Source: JAMXLO01 sp963812505
Lineage (GTDB): Bacteria; Pseudomonadota; Alphaproteobacteria; Acetobacterales; Acetobacteraceae
Reading direction: 5' to 3'
Assembly: GCA_963812505.1 (NCBI GenBank)
Contig: CAWEVM010000003.1
Span: 448,717-512,716, forward strand
DNA length: 64,000 nucleotides
How positions within the stretch are numbered: the first letter of the stretch is position 1; each line of letters starts with the position of its first letter. Shown in pieces: positions 53,794 to 62,657 of the stretch. Made by a program: the position numbers and the translations under genes. The notes below the pieces were generated by a model. The model had not been told where the DNA came from, did not search any database, and was given only the letters and a program-made list of their open reading frames with translations.

Positions 53794-53965
53794 CAAACCC
53801 GTGAGCCGCAGTGCCCTGCGACCACGCGAATCCGGCGCGCACCGAATGCGGAATAATCAGGCATCGCAGTTGCCGCTGAACAAAATATAGGCTCGAGCGG
53901 ACGCTTGCCGAACGCCTCGCTCTGGGGTCGGATGAACCGTGCACAACCCAGGGGAGCAGCAGTCC

Positions 53966-54265
53966 ATGATCCACGTCGTTGCCATCATCACCGCCAAGCC
54001 AGGCATGCGCGAAGCGATCCTCAAGGAATTCCGCGCCAACGTCCCGGCGGTTCACGCCGAACAGGGCTGCATCGAGTACGGTCCGACGATCGACGCCGAC
54101 GGGTTTCCCACCAAGTTCGGCGACGACACGTTCGTGGTTATTGAGAAATGGGAAAGCGCCGAGGCCTTGAAGGCTCACGCAGCGTCGCCGCACATGGCTG
54201 CCTATGGCGCGAAGACCCGTGAGATGGTGGCGAATCGAGTCGTCCACGTCCTGGCGCCGGCCTGA
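53966..54265 (+). CDS. Antibiotic-biosynthesis-monooxygenase-like (YgiN-type) protein
   Basis: This 99-residue ferredoxin-like protein has IHVVAIITAKPGMREAILKEF at the start, spread over residues 2-22. EQGCIEYGP and FVVIEKWESAEALKAHAASPHM are standard for the ABM/YgiN family of quinol or polyketide monooxygenases. The ATG at 53966 follows GGGGAG about 11 nt upstream; an upstream GTG at 53939 adds nothing conserved. It is divergent from urtA, and downstream come a GC-rich hairpin and minC. Confidence 0.84.
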   Translation: MIHVVAIITAKPGMREAILKEFRANVPAVHAEQGCIEYGPTIDADGFPTKFGDDTFVVIEKWESAEALKAHAASPHMAAYGAKTREMVANRVVHVLAPA

Positions 54266-54270
54266 GCCGA

Positions 54271-54297
54271 GCCCCCTCCCCTGCTTCGCGGGGGAGG
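54271..54297. repeat. GC-rich palindromic repeat, short copy 4 / possible terminator
   Basis: CCTCCCC (54275-54281) pairs with GGGGAGG (54291-54297) around a 9-nt loop, 10 bp after the YgiN-like gene stop. It resembles the core of the larger repeats at 44.25 and 50.6 kb and could act as terminator of that gene. Confidence 0.55.
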
Positions 54298-54312
54298 AAT
54301 TGCCGAGGATTC

Positions 54313-54330
54313 GCAGCGACGATTCGCTGC
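54313..54330. repeat. Small inverted repeat upstream of minC
   Basis: GCAGCG (54313-54318) and CGCTGC (54325-54330) form a 6-bp stem with a 6-nt loop, second of three hairpins between the YgiN-like gene and minC. Its function is unknown. Confidence 0.4.
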
Positions 54331-54347
54331 CCACAGATTTCTCCACA

Positions 54348-54365
54348 GGATATTACGAAATATCC
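54348..54365. promoter_or_regulatory. AT-rich inverted repeat, possible operator before minC
   Basis: GGATATT (54348-54354) and AATATCC (54359-54365) are a perfect 7-bp inverted repeat around ACGA, in a locally AT-rich stretch 77 bp before the minC start. It could bind a dimeric regulator of minCDE. I do not recognise the site. Confidence 0.4.
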
Positions 54366-54442
54366 CCAGTTCTTTCTTCTTGCAGCGTTATTCGTGGCGG
54401 TTCCGGTTGACCGTCACACCGCGCACTTGATACGCCAAATGT

Positions 54443-55138
54443 GTGCCCACAGCCGATTCGCGTCCGTTCATCCGAGTCCGCGGCCGTTCGTTCATGGCGC
54501 TCGTTCTTGCGCCCGAACCGCCCGTGGAGGATTGGCTTGACGCGCTGGACTCGCAGATCAATCGCTCGCCGTCGTTCTTCGCCGGTCGTCCTGTCGTGCT
54601 TGACCTCGGCGCGCTGCCGAGCGAACAGCCGGATGTCGCAGGTCTGCTGCAACGCCTGAACAGCCGCGGCATCCGCATCATCGGAACGGAAGGCGCACAC
54701 CCATCGTGGCAGGGGCTGGAGGCCTGGGCGCCGCTGCATGCCACCGGCACGCGTCCCTCGCGCGCGGTCGACGTGCCCGATGAACGTCGCGCGACGCAGC
54801 CTCAGGAAAGTTCCTCGTTGCTGATCGATCAGCCGGTGCGGTCGGGTCAGTCGATCGTGTTCGAGAAGGGTGACGTCAGCATCGTGGGCTCCGTCGCCTC
54901 AGGCGCGGAGGTAATCGCTGGAGGTTCGATTCATGTCTACGGCACGTTGCGCGGTCGAGCGATCGCCGGACTTACCGGCAATAACCGCGCGCGCATCTTC
55001 TGTCGCAGGCTGGAAGCCGAATTGCTGGCAATCGATGGCGTGTACCAGACGGCAGACGATATGGACGCGAAGCTGCGTGGCAAGCCAGTGCAGGCCTGGC
55101 TCGCCGGCGAGGCGATGATGTTGGCAACGTTCGACTGA
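54443..55138 (+). CDS. minC: Septum-site determining protein MinC
   Basis: This 231-residue cell-division inhibitor has an N-terminal FtsZ-inhibitory domain (IRVRGRSFMALVLAPEP, FFAGRPVVLDLG). Its C-terminal beta-helix contains RSGQSIVFEKGDVSIVGSVASGAEVIAGGSIHVYGTLRGRA, spread over 131-172, which binds MinD. It blocks Z-ring formation at the poles. No ATG fits; GTG at 54443 is the likely start with a weak ribosome-binding site. It heads the minCDE operon with 16 bp to minD. Confidence 0.93.
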   Translation: MPTADSRPFIRVRGRSFMALVLAPEPPVEDWLDALDSQINRSPSFFAGRPVVLDLGALPSEQPDVAGLLQRLNSRGIRIIGTEGAHPSWQGLEAWAPLHATGTRPSRAVDVPDERRATQPQESSSLLIDQPVRSGQSIVFEKGDVSIVGSVASGAEVIAGGSIHVYGTLRGRAIAGLTGNNRARIFCRRLEAELLAIDGVYQTADDMDAKLRGKPVQAWLAGEAMMLATFD

Positions 55139-55154
55139 ACGAGGAGAGAAACTG

Positions 55155-55973
55155 ATGGCCACGGTCATCGTCGTGACATCCGGAAAGGGCGGCGTCGGCA
55201 AGACGACATCCACCGCCGCACTTGGCGCCGCGCTGGCGCAGCAGAACCAGAACGTGGTCGTGGTCGACTTCGATGTCGGGCTGCGCAACCTGGATCTGGT
55301 GATGGGGGCCGAACGCCGCGTCGTGTTTGACCTGATCAATGTCGTGCAAGGCGACGCCAAGCTGCCGCAGGCACTGATCCGCGACAAGCGGATCGACACG
55401 CTATCACTGCTGCCCGCCTCGCAGACGCGCGACAAGGATGCGCTCACGGCCGAGGGCGTGACTCGCGTGATCGGCGAGCTGCGCGAGAAGTTCGATTGGA
55501 TCATCTGCGACAGTCCGGCCGGCATCGAACGCGGGGCCACGCTGGCGATGCGCCATGCCGACGCGGCCGTGGTCGTCACCAATCCGGAAGTCTCTTCGGT
55601 GCGCGATTCGGATCGCATCATCGGCATGCTCGATTCGAAGACTGCGAAAGCCGAGAAGGGCGAACGGGTCGACAAGCACCTGCTGCTGACGCGCTACGAT
55701 GCGGCGCGTGCCGCGCGCGGCGAGATGCTGAAGACCGAGGACGTGCTCGAGATCCTGTCCATCCCGCTGCTGGGAATCATTCCTGAGAGTGAGGAGGTGC
55801 TGCGCGCATCGAACCTCGGTTCACCGGTGACGATCGGCAGCCCTAACAGCGTGGCGGCGAAGGCGTATTTCGAGGCAGCGCGACGACTGAAGGGCGAGAC
55901 ACTTGTCGTCACCGTGCCGGCGGAACGCAGGAGCATCATGGGACGTCTGTTCGGCCGGAGGGCCGTTGCATGA
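55155..55973 (+). CDS. minD: Septum-site determining ATPase MinD
   Basis: This 272-residue deviant-Walker ATPase has VTSGKGGVGKTTSTAALG, VVVDFDVGLRNLDLVMGAERR, spread over 36-56, ICDSPAGIERGA and a basic amphipathic C-terminus (RRSIMGRLFGRRAVA) that anchors it to the inner membrane. It recruits MinC and oscillates with MinE. The ribosome-binding site is GAGGAGAG about 6 nt before the ATG. The minE start overlaps its stop (ATGA). Confidence 0.97.
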   Translation: MATVIVVTSGKGGVGKTTSTAALGAALAQQNQNVVVVDFDVGLRNLDLVMGAERRVVFDLINVVQGDAKLPQALIRDKRIDTLSLLPASQTRDKDALTAEGVTRVIGELREKFDWIICDSPAGIERGATLAMRHADAAVVVTNPEVSSVRDSDRIIGMLDSKTAKAEKGERVDKHLLLTRYDAARAARGEMLKTEDVLEILSIPLLGIIPESEEVLRASNLGSPVTIGSPNSVAAKAYFEAARRLKGETLVVTVPAERRSIMGRLFGRRAVA

Positions 55974-56263
55974 ATTTGATGAGCCTATTTCGCCGGCGTG
56001 ACTCAGCGCCGGTTGCGCGCGAGCGACTGCAGGTGCTGTTGGCGCACGAGCGCGCGTTTGTCGGCAAGTCCGATCTGTTGGCCGTGCTCCAGGAGGAGAT
56101 CATCTCGGTCATTGCCAAGCACGTGACGATCGAGCGCGAGCGCGTGCAGATCAAGCTCGACAGAGGCGATCCGATCTCGATTCTGGAAATCGACGTGGAA
56201 GTGCCCAGTGCCGCCGCGGCCGCGGCGCTGCGCGAGACACGCGCGGCGATGGCAGGAGGCTGA
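55970..56263 (+). CDS. minE: Cell division topological specificity factor MinE
   Basis: This 97-residue protein has the N-terminal amphipathic membrane-targeting segment (MNLMSLFRRRDSAPVA) and the MinD-activating helix (ARERLQVLLAHERAFV). The C-terminal dimerisation domain contains LQEEIISVIAKHVTIERERVQIKLDR, spread over 40-66. It stimulates MinD ATPase and sets the midcell position. It overlaps minD by ATGA and ends 4 bp before the convergent treY stop. Confidence 0.95.
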   Translation: MNLMSLFRRRDSAPVARERLQVLLAHERAFVGKSDLLAVLQEEIISVIAKHVTIERERVQIKLDRGDPISILEIDVEVPSAAAAAALRETRAAMAGG

Positions 56264-56267
56264 ACCG

Positions 56268-58826
56268 CTACTCCGCCGTCAACAGCGCGACGGGGAATTC
56301 TGCGAGGATCGTCTCGATCGGCAGTTGCCTGTCGAGCGGGCGCAGGCGGCGGTCGCTGATCCTGTCGCGCAACCGGCGACCGGCAACGTCTTCCGGCAGA
56401 TGCAGCGTCGTGGACCGCCAGACCGCAGCGGGAATTGTGATCGCCGTCTCGTTCGCGGTGTCCGGAAGCCCTAGCAATCTGGCCGCCAGACGCGGCACCA
56501 CGACGATGCAAACTGCGTCCCCGCGTGATCGCAGAAACGCCACGACATGCGCTGCCAGCAGTCCACTCACATCGATCGGGCGATACTCCCCCCGTGCGAA
56601 GAGCTCTGGAACCTCGCGGCGCAGCGCGAGCGTGCGGCGGATCAACGCCTGCTTCACCCTGCCATCCCGCCAGCACGCCGCTAGCGCGACCGGCGTCGCA
56701 TCTGCGTTCAGTGCTGCAAAACGCCGCGTGAAATCCACCGGCCGCCGATTGTCGGGATCCACCATGCTCAGATCCCAGAACTCGGCCCCCTGATAGATGT
56801 CGGGCACGCCCGGTACGGTCAGCTTCAGGAGCGTCTGCGCCAGGCCGTTCACCGCTCCGGCCGGCTCGATGCGCCGCGCAAACGCGGAAGCGTCCGAGAC
56901 GAACCCCTCATCCGCCATGATCGTGTAGAGGAATGACCGCGCCGCGTCTTCATACTCGAGATTCGGTGCCGTCCAATCTGTCGCCAGCTTCGCCTCGCGC
57001 AGCGCCTTGAGCTGCCAACCGGCCAGACGCTCCGTGTATTCCCGCAGATCGAACTGACCGGTGGGCCAAGCCCCGATAATCATCTGATACAGCATCACCT
57101 CGTCACCCGGCGAGGGCATTGCTGCGTCGCCAATTCGCCGATGGGGCGTGTTCAGCTCGAGCCAGCGTCGCACCGCGCGCTCCCACTCATCTGGAATTTC
57201 GCTCAGCACGGCAAGCCGCGCGCGGACATCCTCGCCGCGCTTGTGGTCATGTGTCGCCGTGGCGAGCATCGCATCGGGGAACTCCTTGCGCCGTGTGAGA
57301 CACGCGGCGTGGAAATCCGCCACCGAGGCGCTGAACCGTCTTACATCGGCGCCAACCTCGTTGCGCGAAAGCAGTACTCCGTAGCGGTAGTAAGCAGTGT
57401 CCTCAACCGCCTTTGCCGCAAGCGGCGCGCTCAACTGCTGGAAATGGACGGCGCTTTCCAGTGTTGCCTCTTCACCGAGCCAGCGCTCGAGCAATGCCAG
57501 TGTTGGACGATCGGTGGCATCCACATGCTTCGTCGCCGCGGCCACCGCGCTCTCGAGTGCGTCGGACCGTTGCCCGACGCCATAGCTGCGATACACCGGG
57601 AAATGTGCGAGCAGAGCGACGAGCGCCCGACGGATTGCACCCCGGGTGATGTCTCGCGTATCGAGGTGCGTGACCGCAATGCGATGCAACGATCCGATCA
57701 GCGCATCGAGTTGCGCGCCAAATGAGCGATTGAGTATGTCGCGTCGCGCCGCTACCTCTTCCTCGGCAAAATCTGCGGGACGACTGCTGACTGCGCTCCA
57801 GAAATGCCGCAGTGTGCTTTCGCCTGAACCGTCGTGCAGCAGTGCGCTCACCTCGTCCATAAACTCGTAACCGCTCGTGCCATCGACGGCCCAATCTCTG
57901 GGCAGGCGCTCGCCGGCACCAAGGATCTTTTCGACGACCAGCCAGGGCGGCCCCTTCGGCGCGTCTGGCGGTCGTTGCGGCGCAAGCTCATCGAGACGCG
58001 AGCGCAGTTGCCGGCAGTAGCCGCGGGGATCGGCCAAACCATCGACGTGATCGACCCGCATACCGTCGATCAGTCCCTGCTGGTACAGGCGAAGCAGTGT
58101 ACCGTGCGTCGCCTCGAACACCGCTGCGTCCTCCATACGCAGCGCGACCAGGCCATTGATGTCGAAGAAGCGCCGCCAGTTGATCGCGTCGCCCGCGCTG
58201 CGCCACCAGGCGAGCCGGTAGTGCTGGCGCTCAAGCAGACGATGCAGCCTCTGCCTCCCCACCAACGTCGCCGGATCGAAGGCGTCTGACCTCGCCGCGG
58301 CAATCTCAGCGTGATCCTCCGGACGGATCGGGAATTGATTATCAAAATACTGGATGACAGGTTCATCGCCGTCGCGCGCCAGCGTGATCGTGCCGTCGCG
58401 CAGCGCTTCGCCATATGTTTGGCCGAGAAAGGGAGCGAGCACCTTGCCGACCTTGTCCCAGTCGATATCGAAAAACGTCGCATAGCGGCTGCTACGTCCG
58501 TGCCGCAGCACATCGGCCCACCAGGGGTTCTCGACACCGCCTGCAGCCATGTGATTGGGCACGATATCGACAATCAGCCCAAGCCCGGCGGCACGCAGTG
58601 CCGAGACCAGCTGCCGCAGGCCAGCCTCGCCGCCGAGTTCCTCATTGACCCGAGTGGGATCGGTCACGTCATAGCCATGCATCGATCCCGGACGCGCCGC
58701 GAGAATCGGCGAGGCATAGAGATGGCTGACGCCGAGCAACGCCATGTAGGGCACCAGATCCGTCGCATCGGCAAAGGTGAAGTCTCGGTGCAACTGCAGG
58801 CGCATCGTTGCCCGCAAGGATCTCAT
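56268..58826 (-). CDS. treY: Maltooligosyl trehalose synthase TreY
   Basis: This 852-residue GH13 enzyme has LHRDFTFADATDLVPYMALLGVSHLYASPIL, spread over 13-43, GLIVDIVPNHMA, the nucleophile region GMRVDHVDGLADP and VEKILGAGERLPRDW (acid/base glutamate). All match TreY, which converts the reducing end of maltodextrin to an alpha,alpha-1,1 link. TreZ then releases trehalose. It is the last gene of glgX-treZ-malQ-treY and overlaps the malQ stop by ATGA. Confidence 0.95.
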   Translation of the reverse strand: MRSLRATMRLQLHRDFTFADATDLVPYMALLGVSHLYASPILAARPGSMHGYDVTDPTRVNEELGGEAGLRQLVSALRAAGLGLIVDIVPNHMAAGGVENPWWADVLRHGRSSRYATFFDIDWDKVGKVLAPFLGQTYGEALRDGTITLARDGDEPVIQYFDNQFPIRPEDHAEIAAARSDAFDPATLVGRQRLHRLLERQHYRLAWWRSAGDAINWRRFFDINGLVALRMEDAAVFEATHGTLLRLYQQGLIDGMRVDHVDGLADPRGYCRQLRSRLDELAPQRPPDAPKGPPWLVVEKILGAGERLPRDWAVDGTSGYEFMDEVSALLHDGSGESTLRHFWSAVSSRPADFAEEEVAARRDILNRSFGAQLDALIGSLHRIAVTHLDTRDITRGAIRRALVALLAHFPVYRSYGVGQRSDALESAVAAATKHVDATDRPTLALLERWLGEEATLESAVHFQQLSAPLAAKAVEDTAYYRYGVLLSRNEVGADVRRFSASVADFHAACLTRRKEFPDAMLATATHDHKRGEDVRARLAVLSEIPDEWERAVRRWLELNTPHRRIGDAAMPSPGDEVMLYQMIIGAWPTGQFDLREYTERLAGWQLKALREAKLATDWTAPNLEYEDAARSFLYTIMADEGFVSDASAFARRIEPAGAVNGLAQTLLKLTVPGVPDIYQGAEFWDLSMVDPDNRRPVDFTRRFAALNADATPVALAACWRDGRVKQALIRRTLALRREVPELFARGEYRPIDVSGLLAAHVVAFLRSRGDAVCIVVVPRLAARLLGLPDTANETAITIPAAVWRSTTLHLPEDVAGRRLRDRISDRRLRPLDRQLPIETILAEFPVALLTAE

Positions 58827-60904
58827 AGTCGTGGCCGCCGCGTAGCCAGTTGCGCCACCCGTCGCGCGATGCGCGGTTCATCGAGCAGCGTGCGTGCCTC
58901 CGCCGTCAGCCGCCGCCGCCAATTGGGATGCTGGTCAATCGTCCCCGGCAGGTTCGGCTGTTCTTCGATTCCAAGCAGGTCCTCGATCGGCGGCAGGCAG
59001 AGCGGCGAAGGTGTGGCGGCAACAAACGCCAACGTCGCATCCACCACCGGTTGCGTGTCGTTTGACGATGGTGCATCGCCCTCTCCGAAGCCAGCCTCGA
59101 CGAATGCCTGCCATAATGCGCGGCGGTCTTCCGTGCGCTCCGCTGACACGTCCGCCTCCTGCACACCTACGCCGAGACGTCCGCTCTCCGCACGCGTCGT
59201 GATGTCGCTGCCGTGCCACCAACCTGCCACAGTCGGCAGGTCGTGCGTCGAGGTCATCGCCACGGCAGAGTGGCTCCACGCCTCAGGTGGATTGAATCCG
59301 TGGCCATTTCGCTCGAACCAGAGAACGCGCATGCCATGAACGCCGGCGGTCTCGAGTGCGTCGTGGAATCCGTCGGGAATCGTGCCCAGATCTTCGCCTA
59401 CAACGATCGCGCCATGCCGCTGCAACTCAAGAGCCAGCAGCCGGAGCAAATCAGTTGATGGGAACGTCAGGTATGCGCCATCGGCGGGATCCGCCCCTTG
59501 CGGGATCAGCCAGAGTCGCGTCAGGCCCATGGCATGATCGATCCGTAAGCCACCAGTGTTTCGCAGCGCCGCACGAACCGTCGCGATGAACGGGCCAAAC
59601 CCGCCCGCAATCAGCGCGCGGGGCGAGAAGCTGGTCAGCCCCCAGTCCTGGCCGCGCGGATTGAGCAGATCGGGCGGAGCGCCAATCGAAAGACTGCCCA
59701 GCACGTCGGCCTGTCGGCTCCATGCGTGGCTGCCGCCCGGGTCCATGCCGACGGCCAGATCACCGATCAGGCCGATACGCATTCCTGACCCAAGTGCGCG
59801 GCTCTGCGCTATGCCGAATGATCGATCAGCGAGCCATTGCAGAAAACTGTGGAACAGTACCTCGTGCTCGTGAGACGCCGCAAATACCCTGACCGCTGCA
59901 CTGTCCGGATCGCGCAGATCTGCCGGCCAACGATGCCAATCGCCTGCACCAGCCGCTGCCTGCCCCGCATGCAGCGTTTCAAACACCACGTGTTGCGACA
60001 GCAGTTCGCCGCCATCGGCGCGGAAGCGGGCAAAATCGAGATGGAGTTTGCCGTGGGCGTCCGGCGCGTCGATAAACGGTTCGAACAGTGCCCGCAGCAG
60101 CCGATGCTTGGCACGCGCCGCCGCCGGCCAGTCGATCAGCGACAGCGCCTCCAGTCGCTCGAATGTCTCGCTCAACCCTTCCGCCCGCAGCGTGTCGGCC
60201 ACATGCGCCTCGCCGAACACCTGAGCCGGCGAGGCATGCAATGGGTTCAGGAACAGGCGTGTGGACGGCGAGTAAGGGCCGAAGCGCGACGGATCGGCAC
60301 CAAACAGCGCATGCAGCGGACTTAACGCCAATGCGTCCGCGCCGCGCGCTCCGGCTGCCTCGGCGAACGCCGCAATGCCCGCAGCGTCGCCTATACCGCC
60401 GTCACCACAGTGACGCAGTGAATAGACCTGTGCCGCAATGCCCCACAACCGTGCATCGGGCACTGCGTCATCGATGGTACGGCACCGTGTCGGCGCAACC
60501 GCCAGAACAAATTCGCGATCTTCAATCAGCAGCCGGTGATAACCAGTATCGTTGATCGCGGGCACACGAAGCCGTCCGCGCACCGGCGATATGGCAATGT
60601 CACGCCCGCCTCCCGCTTCGAGGCTGAGGCGTGCCATATGCGTGTCGCTCGCACCCACATCGAGCCGTGTCGGACGTCCAGCCATCGCCGTGATCAGCGG
60701 CGGCAGCGCCTGGACGTTGGAGCGGCGCTGCAGCAGCCTGCGGCTCGCGAGCAGATCGCCGCGGGTCTTACAGGGCAGGCCAAGCGCCTCAAGGAGGTGA
60801 CGCAATACGTCGGGCGTGACAGTCTTCGGCCGACCGGCGAAATCCTGCCACTCGACGGCAATGCCGGCGCGATGAGCGAGATCGCGTATCACATCGTCAG
60901 ACAT
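58823..60904 (-). CDS. malQ: 4-alpha-glucanotransferase (amylomaltase) MalQ
   Basis: This 693-residue GH77 enzyme has an N-terminal domain and then a TIM barrel with LRIDHAMGLTRLW (nucleophile aspartate), VVGEDLGTIPDGF (acid/base glutamate), RVLWFERN and TSTHDLPTVAGWW. It shuffles glucan chains so that TreY and TreZ get suitable lengths. The ATG at 60904 overlaps the treZ stop by 8 nt; a longer frame upstream lies inside treZ and is not used. Placing malQ between treZ and treY is a known but not universal arrangement. Confidence 0.93.
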   Translation of the reverse strand: MSDDVIRDLAHRAGIAVEWQDFAGRPKTVTPDVLRHLLEALGLPCKTRGDLLASRRLLQRRSNVQALPPLITAMAGRPTRLDVGASDTHMARLSLEAGGGRDIAISPVRGRLRVPAINDTGYHRLLIEDREFVLAVAPTRCRTIDDAVPDARLWGIAAQVYSLRHCGDGGIGDAAGIAAFAEAAGARGADALALSPLHALFGADPSRFGPYSPSTRLFLNPLHASPAQVFGEAHVADTLRAEGLSETFERLEALSLIDWPAAARAKHRLLRALFEPFIDAPDAHGKLHLDFARFRADGGELLSQHVVFETLHAGQAAAGAGDWHRWPADLRDPDSAAVRVFAASHEHEVLFHSFLQWLADRSFGIAQSRALGSGMRIGLIGDLAVGMDPGGSHAWSRQADVLGSLSIGAPPDLLNPRGQDWGLTSFSPRALIAGGFGPFIATVRAALRNTGGLRIDHAMGLTRLWLIPQGADPADGAYLTFPSTDLLRLLALELQRHGAIVVGEDLGTIPDGFHDALETAGVHGMRVLWFERNGHGFNPPEAWSHSAVAMTSTHDLPTVAGWWHGSDITTRAESGRLGVGVQEADVSAERTEDRRALWQAFVEAGFGEGDAPSSNDTQPVVDATLAFVAATPSPLCLPPIEDLLGIEEQPNLPGTIDQHPNWRRRLTAEARTLLDEPRIARRVAQLATRRPRL

Positions 60905-62657
60905 TGGGCGAACGTGACATATCGAGAAACGCGTAGGTGCAATGGCCCGGCAGCCAGCCTTGCTGGACCTCCGTGCTGGCAAACAAAAGCACCCCGGCTG
61001 GCAGATCAAGTGTCACCGCCTGCGCGTCGAGATTGGTCGCCACTGTCAGTACCGCGCCATCGCCAAGTCGCCATCGCGCGGCCACCGCCTTGGGCCCGAT
61101 TGCCTCGGCGGTCAGCGCGTGCGCCCCATCCAGACGCGGCACGATCTCGGCGGCGCGAAGGGCAATGAGACGGCGGTAGAGCGCCTCGCGCGCCAGACCA
61201 AGCGACGGGTCCGCTTGCGGCTTCGAGGCAAGGAAGGTCTGCAATGCGTTCGGGTCTGGAATTCGTTGCCGGCTGGCCGGATCAGCGAACTCCTGGAACC
61301 TGGAGAACTCGTTGCGCCTTCCTTCGCGCACGGCATCAGCCAACTCGGCGCCATGGTCGGTAAAGAACAGAAACGGCGTACGACTTGCGCTCTCCTCGCC
61401 CATGAAGAGCAAAGGGATCTGCGGGCAGAGCATGATCACGGCAATCGCCGCTTCCAGCGCCGTGGGCCCCACCAGTGTCGTCAGCCGCTCGCCGAATGCC
61501 CGGTTGCCGATCTGATCATGGTTCTGCAGGAACAGCACGAAGGCGGTCGGCGGCAGATGACCACTCGGCATGCCGCGTGGCTCGCCCAGGTAGCGCGAAT
61601 GCTCTCCCTGGTAGATGAAGCCTTCCGCGAGACACCGCGCCAACTTCCAGGCGGGCTGATCAGCGTAGTCACAATAGTAGCCACCGTCTTCGCCAGTCAG
61701 CAGGGCGTGCAGAACGTTGTGCCCATCGTCATTCCACTGCGCATCGACGTCCTTGCTGAGGTGCGAAGCATCATTGTGGTGCTCGAGCACGAGATGCACT
61801 TGCCGGCCAGGCTCGACAGTGGCGCGGACCTTGGCCGCCATCTCGTCCACCCAGTCCTGATCCAGGATCGCATGCACGGCATCGAAGCGCAGTCCGTCGA
61901 ATCGATACTCCATCAACCAATAGAGCACGTTGTCGGTGAAAAAATCGCGAACATCGGGTCGCCAGAAGTCAATCGCGGCTCCCCACGGGGTGCTACGATC
62001 CTCACGAAAGAACTGCGGTGCGTAGAGGGACAGGAAATTACCGTCCGGGCCGAAATGATTGTAGACAACGTCGAGGAAGATCATCAGCCCGAGGTCGTGC
62101 GCCCTATCGACCAGCGCCTTCAGATCATCGGGCGTTCCGTAGGCAGCATCAGGGGCATACGGCAGGACGCCGTCATATCCCCAGTTGCGCTGGCCCGGAA
62201 AATCATTGACCGGCATCAGTTCGACCGCGGTGATGCCAAGGTCAGCCAGCCTTGGCAGCTCCCGCGCCACGCCTTGGAATCCGCCAAGAACGCCCGCATG
62301 GAGTTCGTACAGTACCGCCTCGCGCCACGGCCGTCCCCGCCAGTCCATGTTGCGCCACGCATAGGATCGCGCATCGACCACCACACTCGGGTCATGCACG
62401 TCGCCTGCCTGCGCCCGCGAGGCAGGATCGGGCACCAGCATTCCGTCAGCCAGGCGATACCGATACTGCGTGCCGGCAGGACACGGCGCGGTCGCTTCGA
62501 ACCAGCCGTCGGGTGAGCGCGTCATCGGCAGGCTGGGTCCGCTTTCTATCGCTACGGCGACCGTCTCCTGCGCGGGCGCCCACAGGCGAAACAGCGTCGA
62601 TCCGTTGCGCAATGGTTGCGCGCCAAAGCGGGTCTCAAACGCAAACCCCCTGGTCAT
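60897..62657 (-). CDS. treZ: Malto-oligosyltrehalose trehalohydrolase TreZ
   Basis: This 586-residue GH13 enzyme has an N-terminal carbohydrate-binding fold (TLFRLWAPAQETVAVAIE) and YELHAGVLGGFQG, GITAVELMPVNDFPGQRNWGYDG, spread over 146-168, FDGLRFDAVHAI (nucleophile), LVLEHHND (acid/base) and FLQNHDQIGNRAFGERL. These are typical TreZ motifs. It cuts trehalose from maltooligosyl trehalose. Its start overlaps the glgX stop by ATGA. Confidence 0.95.
   Translation of the reverse strand: MTRGFAFETRFGAQPLRNGSTLFRLWAPAQETVAVAIESGPSLPMTRSPDGWFEATAPCPAGTQYRYRLADGMLVPDPASRAQAGDVHDPSVVVDARSYAWRNMDWRGRPWREAVLYELHAGVLGGFQGVARELPRLADLGITAVELMPVNDFPGQRNWGYDGVLPYAPDAAYGTPDDLKALVDRAHDLGLMIFLDVVYNHFGPDGNFLSLYAPQFFREDRSTPWGAAIDFWRPDVRDFFTDNVLYWLMEYRFDGLRFDAVHAILDQDWVDEMAAKVRATVEPGRQVHLVLEHHNDASHLSKDVDAQWNDDGHNVLHALLTGEDGGYYCDYADQPAWKLARCLAEGFIYQGEHSRYLGEPRGMPSGHLPPTAFVLFLQNHDQIGNRAFGERLTTLVGPTALEAAIAVIMLCPQIPLLFMGEESASRTPFLFFTDHGAELADAVREGRRNEFSRFQEFADPASRQRIPDPNALQTFLASKPQADPSLGLAREALYRRLIALRAAEIVPRLDGAHALTAEAIGPKAVAARWRLGDGAVLTVATNLDAQAVTLDLPAGVLLFASTEVQQGWLPGHCTYAFLDMSRSPNV

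Noticed and set aside
60942..62516. Plus-strand frame of 524 codons opposite treZ
   Set aside because: It is a shadow of the treZ coding sequence in GC-rich DNA; composition is arginine/histidine-rich and no motif is seen.
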